This document shows positions 1 to 7,436 of a stretch of DNA of 35,947 nt, piece after piece. Below the pieces are notes generated by a model that was not told the origin of the DNA, made no database searches, and saw only the letters and a program-made list of their open reading frames with translations. The DNA lies in NCBI GenBank assembly GCA_026645745.1, contig JAPKMU010000005.1:1-35947 (forward strand), read 5' to 3'. The position numbers and the translations under genes were made by a program. The DNA is from Anaerolineae bacterium. Lineage in GTDB: Bacteria; Chloroflexota; Anaerolineae; Aggregatilineales; Phototrophicaceae. Numbering within the stretch: position 1 is the stretch's first letter; each line of letters starts with the position of its first letter.

Positions 1-151
1 AACAGAGAATGCAGGGCAAAAAACCCAGTACTTCGCTGAAGAACAGGCTGCCGATGGTGGCGACAAGTGCTTGTCCCCACGCCAGATAATGCAGATTTGA
101 CCGCAGGGTTGGTTTGTCTAAAGTTGCCTCTGTCTGCGTTACTTCAGTCAT
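1..151 (-). CDS. dsbB: DsbB/BdbC-type disulfide bond formation protein (5' part only)
   Basis: This reading frame is not closed within the window; only the first 50 codons are visible, starting at ATG 151 and running off the left edge. The visible N-terminus is a short cytoplasmic tail, then a hydrophobic segment with W-G-Q-A-L-V and, at residues 46-50, P-C-I-L-C. A C-x2-C placed just after the first membrane helix is the hallmark of DsbB/BdbC quinone-linked thiol oxidases, which reoxidise DsbA-like proteins outside the membrane. GAGGG lies 4 nt before the ATG. The 135-bp gap to the PCu(A)C gene upstream holds no gene and no clear promoter. The gene may still be transcribed with the copper genes, whose exported products could need disulfide chemistry. 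The call rests on the motif and its position; the rest of the protein cannot be seen. Confidence 0.72.
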   Translation of the reverse strand, partial: MTEVTQTEATLDKPTLRSNLHYLAWGQALVATIGSLFFSEVLGFLPCILC

Positions 152-286
152 AATGCCCTCGTAAGTGTAGGAATACGACAATCTAGAAAGTTGGCGGGGT
201 TGAATATAAGACGTGTCTTCAAGGGACGAAGATGGTGTACCAGCGATTTTTGCTCAAGCATTCAGTCTTCTCGGAAACGGTGGCTA

Positions 287-850
287 TCATTCTTCAGGTG
301 CATAGTCGGCAACGACAGCAGAAACTTCAAACGTTCCGCCAGATGCAAATGTCAAGGACAGATTAATGCTTTGCCCGAGTTCCAAACTTTGCGTCATTCC
401 GGTCAGCATGAGATGGTAGCCACCCGGTTTCACCTCAACCGTTGTAAGTGCTGGGATTTCGATGCCATCTGGTTGTGGGCGCATTCGCATAATACCTGCC
501 TCATCAATCTGAGTTTGGTGCATTTCGATGGTTGTGGCAGCCTCAGAGGTTACACTTATCAATCGATCTGCCGTACCGCCGCGATTTTCAATCACCATAT
601 AGGCACCAGTAACACCATTGTTCGTGGACATACCCTCCATACCGCCCATCTGCCCATCGCTGGATGTTTCAATTAAAATGGGACGTACCCAAGCATTTGC
701 GATCACAATATCGCTCGCCTGAGGAATGGTTAGACGTTGAAGCAGTTCGGGCAGAAGAAGAGCGGCGAACGGTGATAAAACTGCAATCACGGCGAATACA
801 AGCGTCAGGCGCTCAAGTAGGCGCATCCACCTTGGTTTGTTCGATTTCAT
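287..850 (-). CDS. PCu(A)C-family periplasmic copper chaperone, membrane-anchored
   Basis: This 187-residue protein has a basic N-terminus and a hydrophobic segment at about residues 14-36, an uncleaved anchor or a signal peptide. A PCu(A)C (DUF461) domain follows. Its known Cu(I) motif is H/M-x10-M-x21-H-x-M. Here I see E-M-H-Q-T-Q, then M-R-M-R-P-Q, then G-G-Y-H-L-M-L, in the expected order and spacing. PCu(A)C proteins carry Cu(I) outside the cytoplasm, often for delivery to cytochrome oxidase CuA or other cuproproteins. The gene is the last of a tightly overlapping leftward set, its ATG sharing an ATGA with the methyltransferase stop. A Met-rich stretch (about residues 68-75, with M-G-G-M-E-G-M) may add copper ligands. 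Confidence in the family is high; the acceptor is unknown. Confidence 0.88.
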   Translation of the reverse strand: MKSNKPRWMRLLERLTLVFAVIAVLSPFAALLLPELLQRLTIPQASDIVIANAWVRPILIETSSDGQMGGMEGMSTNNGVTGAYMVIENRGGTADRLISVTSEAATTIEMHQTQIDEAGIMRMRPQPDGIEIPALTTVEVKPGGYHLMLTGMTQSLELGQSINLSLTFASGGTFEVSAVVADYAPEE

Positions 851-1476
851 TTACATTTCCTCAACACTGTTATTTTGAAGCCTAGTTGCGCGAAACGCGG
901 TGCTGATTCTTCGTAGCTGATAGACAGCCCCGCTTGGTCAACAATCGGACGAAGCTGTCGATTGACACTCGTGGCCGCGAATTGAATGACTGCGTTTGCC
1001 AGACGCCGCAACCGTGAGGGACTTTGATTCTCATTAAGAAACTTGTCGAAGACCACGATGCGCCCCTCTGGTTTCAGCACACGCCCTGCCTCGCGCATAC
1101 AGGCGTTGGGATCAGGAATCACAGCGATGATCAAATTCAGGACAACAGCATCGAATTGCTCATCGGCAAATGTCAGGGCTTGCCCATCCATCACTTCGGC
1201 TGTAATCGTCCGATTGAGGGAAATCGCTTTACGACGAATCTGCTCAACCATAGATGGTGTGATATCTATTGCGACAATCTCTACGCCTTCCGGAATGTAG
1301 CGTAAATCCTCACCTGTACCCGCGCCGAGCAGTAAGACCCGCTCTTGGGGTTGCAGCGCCAGAAGTTTGATCGCGGATTGGCGACAGGTGTCCAATGCAC
1401 GGATCACATGGTCATAGAAGGGTGTGTACAGCGTATAGCGCACTCGATTCCAAGAATTATTATTGACGATGCTCAT
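847..1476 (-). CDS. Class I SAM-dependent methyltransferase
   Basis: The 209-residue protein has the class I methyltransferase fold. Motif I reads V-L-L-L-G-A-G-T-G-E-D (residues about 47-57), motif II ends in V-A-I-D-I-T-P-S-M (the acidic residue that binds SAM ribose), then come D-G-Q-A-L-T-F and F-D-A-V-V-L-N-L, and a post-motif G-R-V-L-K-P-E-G. It resembles the UbiE/Methyltransf_11 group, whose substrates include phospholipid head groups, quinones and other small molecules. The substrate cannot be told from sequence. The start ATG overlaps the stop of the SRPBCC gene by ATGA, and the stop overlaps the start of the PCu(A)C gene in the same way, so the three are translationally coupled and probably share the metal-responsive promoter upstream of the ATPase. 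Confidence 0.85.
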   Translation of the reverse strand: MSIVNNNSWNRVRYTLYTPFYDHVIRALDTCRQSAIKLLALQPQERVLLLGAGTGEDLRYIPEGVEIVAIDITPSMVEQIRRKAISLNRTITAEVMDGQALTFADEQFDAVVLNLIIAVIPDPNACMREAGRVLKPEGRIVVFDKFLNENQSPSRLRRLANAVIQFAATSVNRQLRPIVDQAGLSISYEESAPRFAQLGFKITVLRKCK

Positions 1477-1946
1477 CGTGGTTGCTCCGAGAATGTGCCA
1501 AACTGTTGACGCAGATAGTGATGGCGATGGGTGAAGATGATACGGACAAGGGGCAGCAGCAGATAACCCAACGAAGATAGACGCGGTTCAAACTCAAGGG
1601 TGTCGCTGAGAACTGCCCCGCCGTTATCAGGGGTAATGATGCGCTCATGTCGCCAATAGCGATGGATGAGGGAAACGGAGTTTTCGTGAAATCCACCCTC
1701 CCAAACTTCATCCAATTGCAGTTGATGTCGATCAAAGGGCAGGATACCGAACAGCAGCAGCCAACTAGCGAAAAGAGGTTGTCGACATGCCGCGTGGGCG
1801 AACGGACGTTGGTAGCTATCCGCTGGTGCCGTCATGCGCAGCAGCGGTATCAGTTCGGCGTTGACACCTGCCATCGTATTGACCCTGTGCCACACTTCCA
1901 TCGGCGCTGCTGCCAATTTCGATTTGATGCTCAACGTAAAAGCCAC
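1473..1946 (-). CDS. SRPBCC (START/polyketide-cyclase-like) family protein
   Basis: This 157-residue protein begins A-F-T-L-S-I-K-S-K-L-A-A-A-P-M-E-V-W, the typical first strand and helix of SRPBCC domains. It ends with a long C-terminal helix (about residues 128-150) that packs in the ligand pocket of this fold. These proteins bind hydrophobic ligands, and no specific role is evident. A GTG start at 1946 is chosen because AAGGA lies 5 nt upstream, in sequence that also carries the stop codon of the ATPase gene. The stop overlaps the methyltransferase ATG. A pairing of an SRPBCC protein with a small-molecule methyltransferase may mean both act on one lipid or quinone-like compound; that is inference only. 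Confidence 0.7.
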   Translation of the reverse strand: MAFTLSIKSKLAAAPMEVWHRVNTMAGVNAELIPLLRMTAPADSYQRPFAHAACRQPLFASWLLLFGILPFDRHQLQLDEVWEGGFHENSVSLIHRYWRHERIITPDNGGAVLSDTLEFEPRLSSLGYLLLPLVRIIFTHRHHYLRQQFGTFSEQPR

Positions 1947-1955
1947 GATGGTCCT

Positions 1956-4412
1956 TTAGTTTTCCGTCTGATGTTTGTAGGCAAGTAATCGCAGCGCATT
2001 CCCAACCACAACCAGTGTGCTGCCCTCGTGTAAGACGACCGCGAAGCCAAGTTGGACGATCCCCAAGACTGAAGTGAGAATCAGCAAGGCGATTACACCC
2101 AGCGAAATCGTCAGATTCTGCTGAATAATCCTTCGACTGGCGCGGCTCAAGCCCACTGCGAACGGAAGTTTGCTCAAATCATCTGCCATCAGCGCCACAT
2201 CCGCCGTTTCGAGCGCGACTGCCGTCCCGGCTCCTCCCATCGCAATACCTACTGTCGCGCTTGCCAGCGCGGGTGCATCATTGACTCCATCACCGATCAT
2301 GGCGATGGCTTCATATTTCTCCTCCAGTTCCCTGATAATGTTGAGCTTATCTTCGGGCATGAGTTCTGCCTGCACTTCGGTTAGCCCCACTTCCGCCGCG
2401 ATGTTGCGCGCTACATCGTCGTTATCGCCGGTCAGCATCACTAGATGTCCGATGCCAAGTCCGCGCAGACTATTCATGATAGCTTTTACATTGGCGCGTG
2501 GAGTATCTGCCAGCCCAAGAATGCCTAATACGGTGCCATCCTTGCTCACCAGCATGGTCGTGCGTCCAGTTTTTTCCAGCTCGTCTACGCGCTGGATGAT
2601 TGAGTCGTCAACCGTCATCCCGGCAGTTTCTGTCAGCAATTTGGTTGATCCCACCAGAACCGCCGCGCCTTCCACGGTGCTGCGCACGCCGCGTCCGGGA
2701 ACATTCTCAAGATTCCCCGCTGGCGGAAGCTGAAGTCTCTTTTCCTGTGCCGCACGAACCACTGCCTGTGCCAGCGGGTGGTTCGACTGATGTTCAACCG
2801 CGCCCGCGATTCGTAGCAGGTCATCGGCCGTCCCGTTCAGGGGAACAACATCGGTCACGGTGAAAGTTCCGCTGGTGATGGTGCCCGTCTTGTCAAAGGC
2901 AATCGCTTGCAGTCTGCCGAGATTTTCCAGATGGACGCCGCCCTTGATCAGAACGCCGTTGCGTGCCGCCTGAGCGATACCCGCGAGGACGGAAGCCGGG
3001 GTGCCAATGGCAAGCGCACAGGGCGACGCGGCGACCAACAGCAGCATCCCGCGATAAAAGCTGTCTTGGAGGGTGAGCAGGTTGAACAGCGGTGGAATGA
3101 CGATCAGCAGCGCCGTTGCCACAAAGACGAGCGGCACAAGGCGGCTGGTGAAGCGATCCGCAAACTGCTGGGTCGGACTGCGCTGGCTCTGGGCTTCGGC
3201 AACCAACTTCATGACCCGACTCAAGGTGTTGTCCGCCGCTACGCGCGTCACCCGAATTTCAAGAGCATTATCCTTGTTGACCGTTCCCGCAAAGACTTCT
3301 TCGCCTTTGCCCTTCGTCACCGGAACACTTTCGCCCGTGATCGGACTCTGATCAATGGTGCTGCTGCCCTCAGCAATTTCGCCATCGACCGGTATACGAT
3401 CACCGGGGCGAGCGATCACCATATCGCCGATTTGCAGGTTTTCAACGGGTTCTTCAACGATCTGACCATCTCGCTTGACGCGCGCGGTCTTGGGCATAAG
3501 TTCACCAAGCGCGTTAATGGCGTTGCGTGCGCGATCCAGCGCGTAGTGTTCCCCGGCATGACCAATTGAGAACAGCAGAAGCAGAAACGCGCCTTCGCTC
3601 AGTTCGCCCAACGCTGCTGCCCCCGCTGCTGCCGCCAGCATGAGAATGTCGGTGTCGAGCTTGCCCTTGAAAAGTGCTGGGATTGCGTGAGTGGCAACAT
3701 CGTACCCGGCGGCAACATAGACGAGCGCGTACAAAGCATTGGCGACTGTTGGCGAAAATCCTAGAAAGCGCTCGCCTAACCAGCCGAGAAGAAAAAATAC
3801 AGCGGCGGCTCCCACCAAGATAAGCGTCCAGCGTTCTTGCATCCAATGCGGCAGGAACGCGGGTGCGCTGCCATGATCATGGTCGTGGTCTGATGCTGAG
3901 TCGTGATCGGCATCATGTGCGGCTTCATGCCCCGCAATGGACGCTTTGGGATCTCGCTTTTGAGCGGTTGACGTGATTACTCTTGCGCCCATCCCGCGAA
4001 TGGTTTGCTCGATTGTTTCTCTGCTTAAGACCTCTGTGTCGTAGGCGATGAACACCACTCCTGCCGCATAATTGACGTTGGAGTGCAGCACACCTTGTAG
4101 CCGCTCAAGCTGCCGACTCAAACTAAGTGCGGCATCCGCTGTGTCCAAGCCTGCGAAAGGAATTTGCTCGTGTCGGTAGCGCTGATGAATTTCTGCGCCG
4201 GCTTCTTTGGCAAGTCGCTGAACCGTTGCTAGGGAAACGAGGTTCGGATCATAGTGCAGACATAGTCGTGCAGTGCCGTTCTCACGAACGATGTGCGCTT
4301 TTTCCATCCCTCGCTGCTGCAATAAGCGGGTGGTCAGCATCGTGATGCACTCATCCGCGGCGTCAAGATCAGGCAGGATGACCGATAAATCCAGGCGCAC
4401 TTCTTGAGCCAT
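1956..4412 (-). CDS. P1B-4-type heavy-metal translocating ATPase
   Basis: This 818-residue metal-efflux ATPase has all P-type landmarks: T-G-E-S in the actuator domain, the phosphorylated Asp507 in D-K-T-G-T, H-P-L-A in the nucleotide domain and G-D-G-V-N-D-A-P. The membrane metal site reads S-P-C (463-465) with H-E-G-S-T in the last helices. That combination marks the P1B-4 group (CoaT/CtpD/PfeT), linked to Co(II), Fe(II) or Zn(II) export rather than Cu(I). The N-terminus has two ferredoxin-like segments resembling HMA domains but without C-x2-C, then a His/Asp-rich stretch (about residues 160-180) that may bind metal. ATG 4412 is preferred to an upstream ATG at 4508 because GAGGAG precedes it by 8 nt and the upstream ATG would lie inside the promoter. 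The gene heads the leftward operon under ArsR control. Confidence 0.92.
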   Translation of the reverse strand: MAQEVRLDLSVILPDLDAADECITMLTTRLLQQRGMEKAHIVRENGTARLCLHYDPNLVSLATVQRLAKEAGAEIHQRYRHEQIPFAGLDTADAALSLSRQLERLQGVLHSNVNYAAGVVFIAYDTEVLSRETIEQTIRGMGARVITSTAQKRDPKASIAGHEAAHDADHDSASDHDHDHGSAPAFLPHWMQERWTLILVGAAAVFFLLGWLGERFLGFSPTVANALYALVYVAAGYDVATHAIPALFKGKLDTDILMLAAAAGAAALGELSEGAFLLLLFSIGHAGEHYALDRARNAINALGELMPKTARVKRDGQIVEEPVENLQIGDMVIARPGDRIPVDGEIAEGSSTIDQSPITGESVPVTKGKGEEVFAGTVNKDNALEIRVTRVAADNTLSRVMKLVAEAQSQRSPTQQFADRFTSRLVPLVFVATALLIVIPPLFNLLTLQDSFYRGMLLLVAASPCALAIGTPASVLAGIAQAARNGVLIKGGVHLENLGRLQAIAFDKTGTITSGTFTVTDVVPLNGTADDLLRIAGAVEHQSNHPLAQAVVRAAQEKRLQLPPAGNLENVPGRGVRSTVEGAAVLVGSTKLLTETAGMTVDDSIIQRVDELEKTGRTTMLVSKDGTVLGILGLADTPRANVKAIMNSLRGLGIGHLVMLTGDNDDVARNIAAEVGLTEVQAELMPEDKLNIIRELEEKYEAIAMIGDGVNDAPALASATVGIAMGGAGTAVALETADVALMADDLSKLPFAVGLSRASRRIIQQNLTISLGVIALLILTSVLGIVQLGFAVVLHEGSTLVVVGNALRLLAYKHQTEN

Positions 4413-4456
4413 TAGGCTGCTCCTCAGGCAAATGCCTGCTAATTGCGACCTCGTAT

Positions 4457-4484
4457 CAATACATGAACACGTATTCATGTATTG
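4457..4484. promoter_or_regulatory. ArsR/SmtB-type operator (28-bp near-perfect palindrome)
   Basis: Two 11-bp arms, CAATACATGAA and TTCATGTATTG, are exact inverted repeats. The six bases between them (CACGTA) also pair around an ACGT centre except for one mismatch. The core TGAACACGTATTCA matches the 12-2-12 operator type known for SmtB, ZiaR, CzrA and relatives. It covers the -10 box and predicted start site of the ATPase promoter, so a bound apo-repressor would block polymerase. The regulator gene lies just upstream. Confidence 0.88.
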
Positions 4485-4508
4485 TAGCAAGAAAGAGAGA
4501 GTTGACAA
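4481..4508 (-). promoter_or_regulatory. Promoter of the metal-efflux operon
   Basis: On the minus strand a -35 box TTGTCA (4508-4503) and a -10 box TACAAT (4486-4481) are separated by 16 bp, each one mismatch from the sigma-70 consensus. The predicted start near 4474 falls inside the operator palindrome and gives a leader of about 60 nt before ATG 4412. The -35 box begins 4 bp after the ArsR stop codon, so the efflux operon has its own promoter. Confidence 0.75.
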
Positions 4509-4511
4509 CCC

Positions 4512-4880
4512 CTATCCGTGTTCTACGTGCAGCAATCCCTGCGCGAATATCGCGCGTACGTGATCGTCATCCAGTGCGTAAAAGACGTGGCGACCTTCTT
4601 TACGGTATCGAACTAAATTCAATTGGCGCAAAAACCGCAGTTGATGCGAAATCGCGGACTGCGTCATGCCGAGGGTTGTCTCTAGTGAATGCACGCAAAC
4701 CTCGTGGTCAAGCAGCAGCGAAATAATCCGCAAGCGTGTTGGGTCGCTGAGTGCCTTAAACAGCTCTGCCAGCCGGTTGGCAGTCGGTGTGTGTATTAGA
4801 TGTGCTTGGAGTTCGCTGACAATGCCTGCGTCTGTGTCATCCGCATCACAGAGCGTACCTATTTCGGGTGATTCCACCAC
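4512..4880 (-). CDS. ArsR/SmtB-family metal-sensing repressor
   Basis: This 122-residue winged-helix repressor has the conserved L-S-D-P-T-R-L-R-I core and the recognition-helix region M-T-Q-S-A-I-S-H-Q-L-R-F-L. The alpha-5 metal site of SmtB/CzrA/ZiaR (D-x-H-x10-H-x2-E/H) is fully present near the C-terminus: D-D-H, ten residues, then H-V-E-H. This predicts sensing of Zn(II) or Co(II)-like ions. A Cys (E-V-C-V-H) sits where CadC/ZiaR-type alpha-3 sites have thiols. The start is GTG 4880 (a second GTG follows directly), with AAGGG a few bases upstream; no in-frame ATG fits. The gene lies just upstream of the ATPase promoter and operator, and a second operator-like element in its own promoter suggests autorepression. 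Confidence 0.92.
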   Translation of the reverse strand: MVESPEIGTLCDADDTDAGIVSELQAHLIHTPTANRLAELFKALSDPTRLRIISLLLDHEVCVHSLETTLGMTQSAISHQLRFLRQLNLVRYRKEGRHVFYALDDDHVRAIFAQGLLHVEHG

Positions 4881-4890
4881 ATTACCCTTT

Positions 4891-4938
4891 ATACATGAAC
4901 ATGGATCGTATTTTAGTTGGGGAGGGTAGATGTGTCAA
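4891..4938 (-). promoter_or_regulatory. arsR promoter with second operator-like site
   Basis: On the minus strand TTGACA (4938-4933), a 17-bp spacer and TAAAAT (4915-4910) form a strong sigma-70 promoter pointing at the ArsR gene. Positions 4891-4906, just downstream of the -10 box, read ATACATGAACATGGAT. The first 11 bases are identical to a half-site of the main operator, and the element is itself a near-palindrome around CATG-AA-CATG. Weaker symmetry than the main site fits milder autorepression; that is inference. Confidence 0.68.
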
Positions 4939-4968
4939 ACCGACTCTACCAGCAAATTTAGCAAATGC

Positions 4969-4997
4969 TTGACATTATTTTTAGCCACATCTAAACT
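4969..4997 (+). promoter_or_regulatory. Promoter of the multicopper oxidase operon
   Basis: TTGACA at 4969-4974, a 17-bp spacer and TAAACT at 4992-4997 give a good sigma-70 promoter with a predicted start near 5004. It is back to back with the arsR promoter. Because it lies downstream of ATG 4930, it argues against that upstream start and for ATG 5041. No ArsR-type operator was seen over this promoter. Confidence 0.65.
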
Positions 4998-5040
4998 AAA
5001 CACAATCTTCTGCCAAAATTTCAGATTGAAAGACACCTGG

Positions 5041-6216
5041 ATGGACGACTCGTACCGCCACAAGATATCACGACGCCAAGCTCTAGGCGTAGGAATTGGT
5101 GGCAGTCTCAGCCTGCTGAGCGCTGCCCTACTTTCCCGTACTGCACAAGGGCAAGGCGATACCCCTAGTCCTACCCCGACCCATACGATGGAAGGGATGG
5201 AAACGTCGATGCCCAGCATGACACACGCCGGAATGAGTGCGATGCTCGTTGGTGCAGTTGATCACCAACGCAATGGTTTTGACCCCATGCAGATGCTCGT
5301 CGATTGGGATCACGGCACGTTGGCGGGCACAACCGAGGATGGTCGCCCGATCCGCGAGTACAGCGTATCAGCCGGAGACATCGAGATCGAGATTGCGCCG
5401 GGAATCTTCTTCCCTGCATGGGCATACAATGGTCGTGTCCCCGGACCAAGCATCCGTTGCAACGAGAATGATCATCTGCGCATCGACTTCGCCAACTTCG
5501 GTACGCATCCTCATACGATGCACTTTCACGGGTTTCATCGCGCAGAAATGGATGGCGTGGAAGGTGAATATCGCGGAGCGATCAATCCGGGTGAGCAGTT
5601 CACCTACGAATTCGATGCCGATCCGTTTGGCTGCCATCTCTATCACTGCCACGCCGCGCCGCTCAAACGGCACATTCACAAAGGGATGTACGGCGCGTTC
5701 ATCGTCGATCCGCTGGCAGGTCGTCCGCCTGCCCGTGAATTCATGATGATCATGAATGCTTTCGATACTAATTTCGACGGTGGTAACGAGGTTTACGCGG
5801 TCAATACAGTGGGGCATGAATTTATGCGCCGACCTATTCCGATTAAAGTCGGGGAAGTCGTCCGCATATACCTGATCAATATCGTCGAGTTCGACCTGAT
5901 CAACTCGTTCCACCTGCACGCCCATTTTTTCAATTACTATGACACCGGCACAACACTTGAACCGACACTCCGCACGGTCGATACCATTATGCAGGCACAA
6001 GGGCAGCGTGGCATTCTCGAATTTCGACCACGCTATCCGGGACGGTATATGTTCCATGCCCATGTTAGCGAGTTTGCCGAACTCGGGTGGATGGGCTTTT
6101 TCAACGCCGTCAACGAAGCAGATTATCCGGCGGCGCTGAGGGAAGTCGGCTTGGATGAAGAATGGGACTTCAAATCACTGAACGGCACCGCCGCAAGTCA
6201 AACGGAGGGAAGCTAA
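5041..6216 (+). CDS. Tat-exported two-domain multicopper oxidase
   Basis: The 391-residue protein starts with a Tat-type signal (S-R-R-Q-A-L-G at residues 10-16, then a hydrophobic stretch), followed by a linker rich in Met and His (about 48-68) that may bind copper. Two cupredoxin domains follow. Domain 1 has H-P-H-T-M-H-F-H (156-163) and Y-H-C-H (201-204), then H211 and M216. By alignment with NirK, the type 1 copper would be held by H158, C203, H211 and M216. Domain 2 has H-L-H-A-H (291-295) and F-H-A-H (338-341) but no Cys, so it offers trinuclear-cluster ligands only. One type 1 site, in domain 1, fits the type C two-domain oxidases. Likely activities are Cu(I), Mn(II) or phenol oxidation; a nitrite reductase is less likely because of the extra domain 2 histidines. 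It leads an operon with the ZIP gene. Confidence 0.88.
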   Translation: MDDSYRHKISRRQALGVGIGGSLSLLSAALLSRTAQGQGDTPSPTPTHTMEGMETSMPSMTHAGMSAMLVGAVDHQRNGFDPMQMLVDWDHGTLAGTTEDGRPIREYSVSAGDIEIEIAPGIFFPAWAYNGRVPGPSIRCNENDHLRIDFANFGTHPHTMHFHGFHRAEMDGVEGEYRGAINPGEQFTYEFDADPFGCHLYHCHAAPLKRHIHKGMYGAFIVDPLAGRPPAREFMMIMNAFDTNFDGGNEVYAVNTVGHEFMRRPIPIKVGEVVRIYLINIVEFDLINSFHLHAHFFNYYDTGTTLEPTLRTVDTIMQAQGQRGILEFRPRYPGRYMFHAHVSEFAELGWMGFFNAVNEADYPAALREVGLDEEWDFKSLNGTAASQTEGS

Positions 6217-6217
6217 C

Positions 6218-7417
6218 ATGATCCCGCAAACAACATCCCCAGAAACCACGGGGCGACTCTCCGGGACGGTCTGGCTGCTGGCACTCATCCCCTTCATCTT
6301 GCTCGGTGTCGTGCTCGCATACATCGTCGCAACAGGCGGCGGATTAACGGAATTGGCAGGGCCACCTGTTGAACACGTGAGCATCACCCGTATCACACTG
6401 CCGCAGCCCGGACTGATCCAAGTAGAGGTCATCAATGACGGGCCGCAGGATGTTACCATACCGCAGGTGCAAATTGATGATGCCTACTATTACTTCACGG
6501 CTGAACCCTCAACCACACTGTCACGTTTAGGGCGGGCAACCTTTACTATTCCCTATCCCTGGGTCGAGGAAGAACTACATCGTGTGGTCTTGCTGACTTC
6601 CATCGGAACAACGTTCGAGGGCGAGATCGGAGCGGCCGTTGAAACCCCCGCGCCATCGTTTAACCTGTTCGCGCAATTTGGGTTGATCGGGCTGTATGTG
6701 GGGATCGTGCCGATTGGTTTGGGGATGCTTTGGTATCCTTTCTTGCAGCGCATCGGCGCGCGGGCGATGATGTTCATCCTCGCGCTGACCGTTGGACTGC
6801 TCGTCTACTTGGCAATTGGGACATGGCTGGACGCGAACGAATTCGCGCTCGAACTACCTGCATTCTGGCAAGGCGTGCCGCTGGTCATCTTCATCGCGCT
6901 GCTTTCGCTCGGCGTACTGCTCGCAGTAGGCAGCGTGCGCAAAGGACAAGAGACCACGCCGCTCGGTATCGCCTATCGAATTGCGATGGGGATCGGATTG
7001 CACAATCTTGGTGAAGGACTGGCAATTGGTGCTGCCTTTGCACTCGGTGAGGCGGCGCTCGGCACCTTCCTGATTTTGGGCTTCACCCTGCACAACATTA
7101 CCGAAGGCATCGGCATTGTTTCGCCTATCGTTCGGAAAAATCCGGGGCTGCGCCATTTCTTGCTGCTCGCGTTGATTTCCGGGGGTCCTGCCATTCTCGG
7201 CACATGGATTGGTGGCTTCGCCTTCAGCCCCGTTTTAGCGACGATCTTCCTCGCTATCGGCGTGGGAGCGATTTTGCAGGTGGTTTGGGAAGTTGGCAAA
7301 TTGGTCGCACGCGACAGCAGCAAGCTGGGGCTGCCGCTCATCAATTGGGTTAATCTCAGCGGGGTGGTCGTCGGCATTGCGCTGATGTACTTCACCGCGT
7401 TTTTCGTGAAGTTCTAA
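6218..7417 (+). CDS. ZIP-family metal transporter with N-terminal extracytoplasmic domain
   Basis: The C-terminal two thirds (about residues 145-399) is a ZIP permease. The binuclear metal-site helices are clear: G-L-H-N-L-G-E-G-L-A-I-G followed by T-L-H-N-I-T-E-G-I-G. ZIP proteins usually import Zn(II), Mn(II) or Fe(II). Unusually, a first membrane segment (about 15-38) is followed by about 100 residues of predicted beta-rich extracytoplasmic sequence before the permease begins, making the protein longer than common bacterial ZIPs (about 220-310 residues). The ATG lies 1 bp after the oxidase stop, with GGAGGGA inside the oxidase end, so translation is coupled. Pairing with a metal oxidase suggests the substrate is presented outside and then imported; that is inference. 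Confidence 0.85.
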   Translation: MIPQTTSPETTGRLSGTVWLLALIPFILLGVVLAYIVATGGGLTELAGPPVEHVSITRITLPQPGLIQVEVINDGPQDVTIPQVQIDDAYYYFTAEPSTTLSRLGRATFTIPYPWVEEELHRVVLLTSIGTTFEGEIGAAVETPAPSFNLFAQFGLIGLYVGIVPIGLGMLWYPFLQRIGARAMMFILALTVGLLVYLAIGTWLDANEFALELPAFWQGVPLVIFIALLSLGVLLAVGSVRKGQETTPLGIAYRIAMGIGLHNLGEGLAIGAAFALGEAALGTFLILGFTLHNITEGIGIVSPIVRKNPGLRHFLLLALISGGPAILGTWIGGFAFSPVLATIFLAIGVGAILQVVWEVGKLVARDSSKLGLPLINWVNLSGVVVGIALMYFTAFFVKF

Positions 7418-7436
7418 CGGTATAAAGGGCAAGCTC

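Noticed and set aside
191-676. 161-codon plus-strand frame over the PCu(A)C gene
   Set aside because: The minus-strand frame encodes a clear family with motifs; this one has none and lacks a ribosome site.
4413-4508. Upstream start of the P-type ATPase at 4508
   Set aside because: The segment contains the promoter -10 and -35 boxes and the operator; the strong ribosome site points to 4412.
4930-5040. Longer N-terminus for the multicopper oxidase starting at ATG 4930
   Set aside because: It has a promoter (4969-4997) inside it and would bury the Tat signal 47 residues from the N-terminus.
5041-6216. Copper nitrite reductase (NirK) in place of a multicopper oxidase
   Set aside because: Domain 1 resembles NirK, but domain 2 has paired H-x-H motifs that supply a trinuclear cluster, which NirK lacks.
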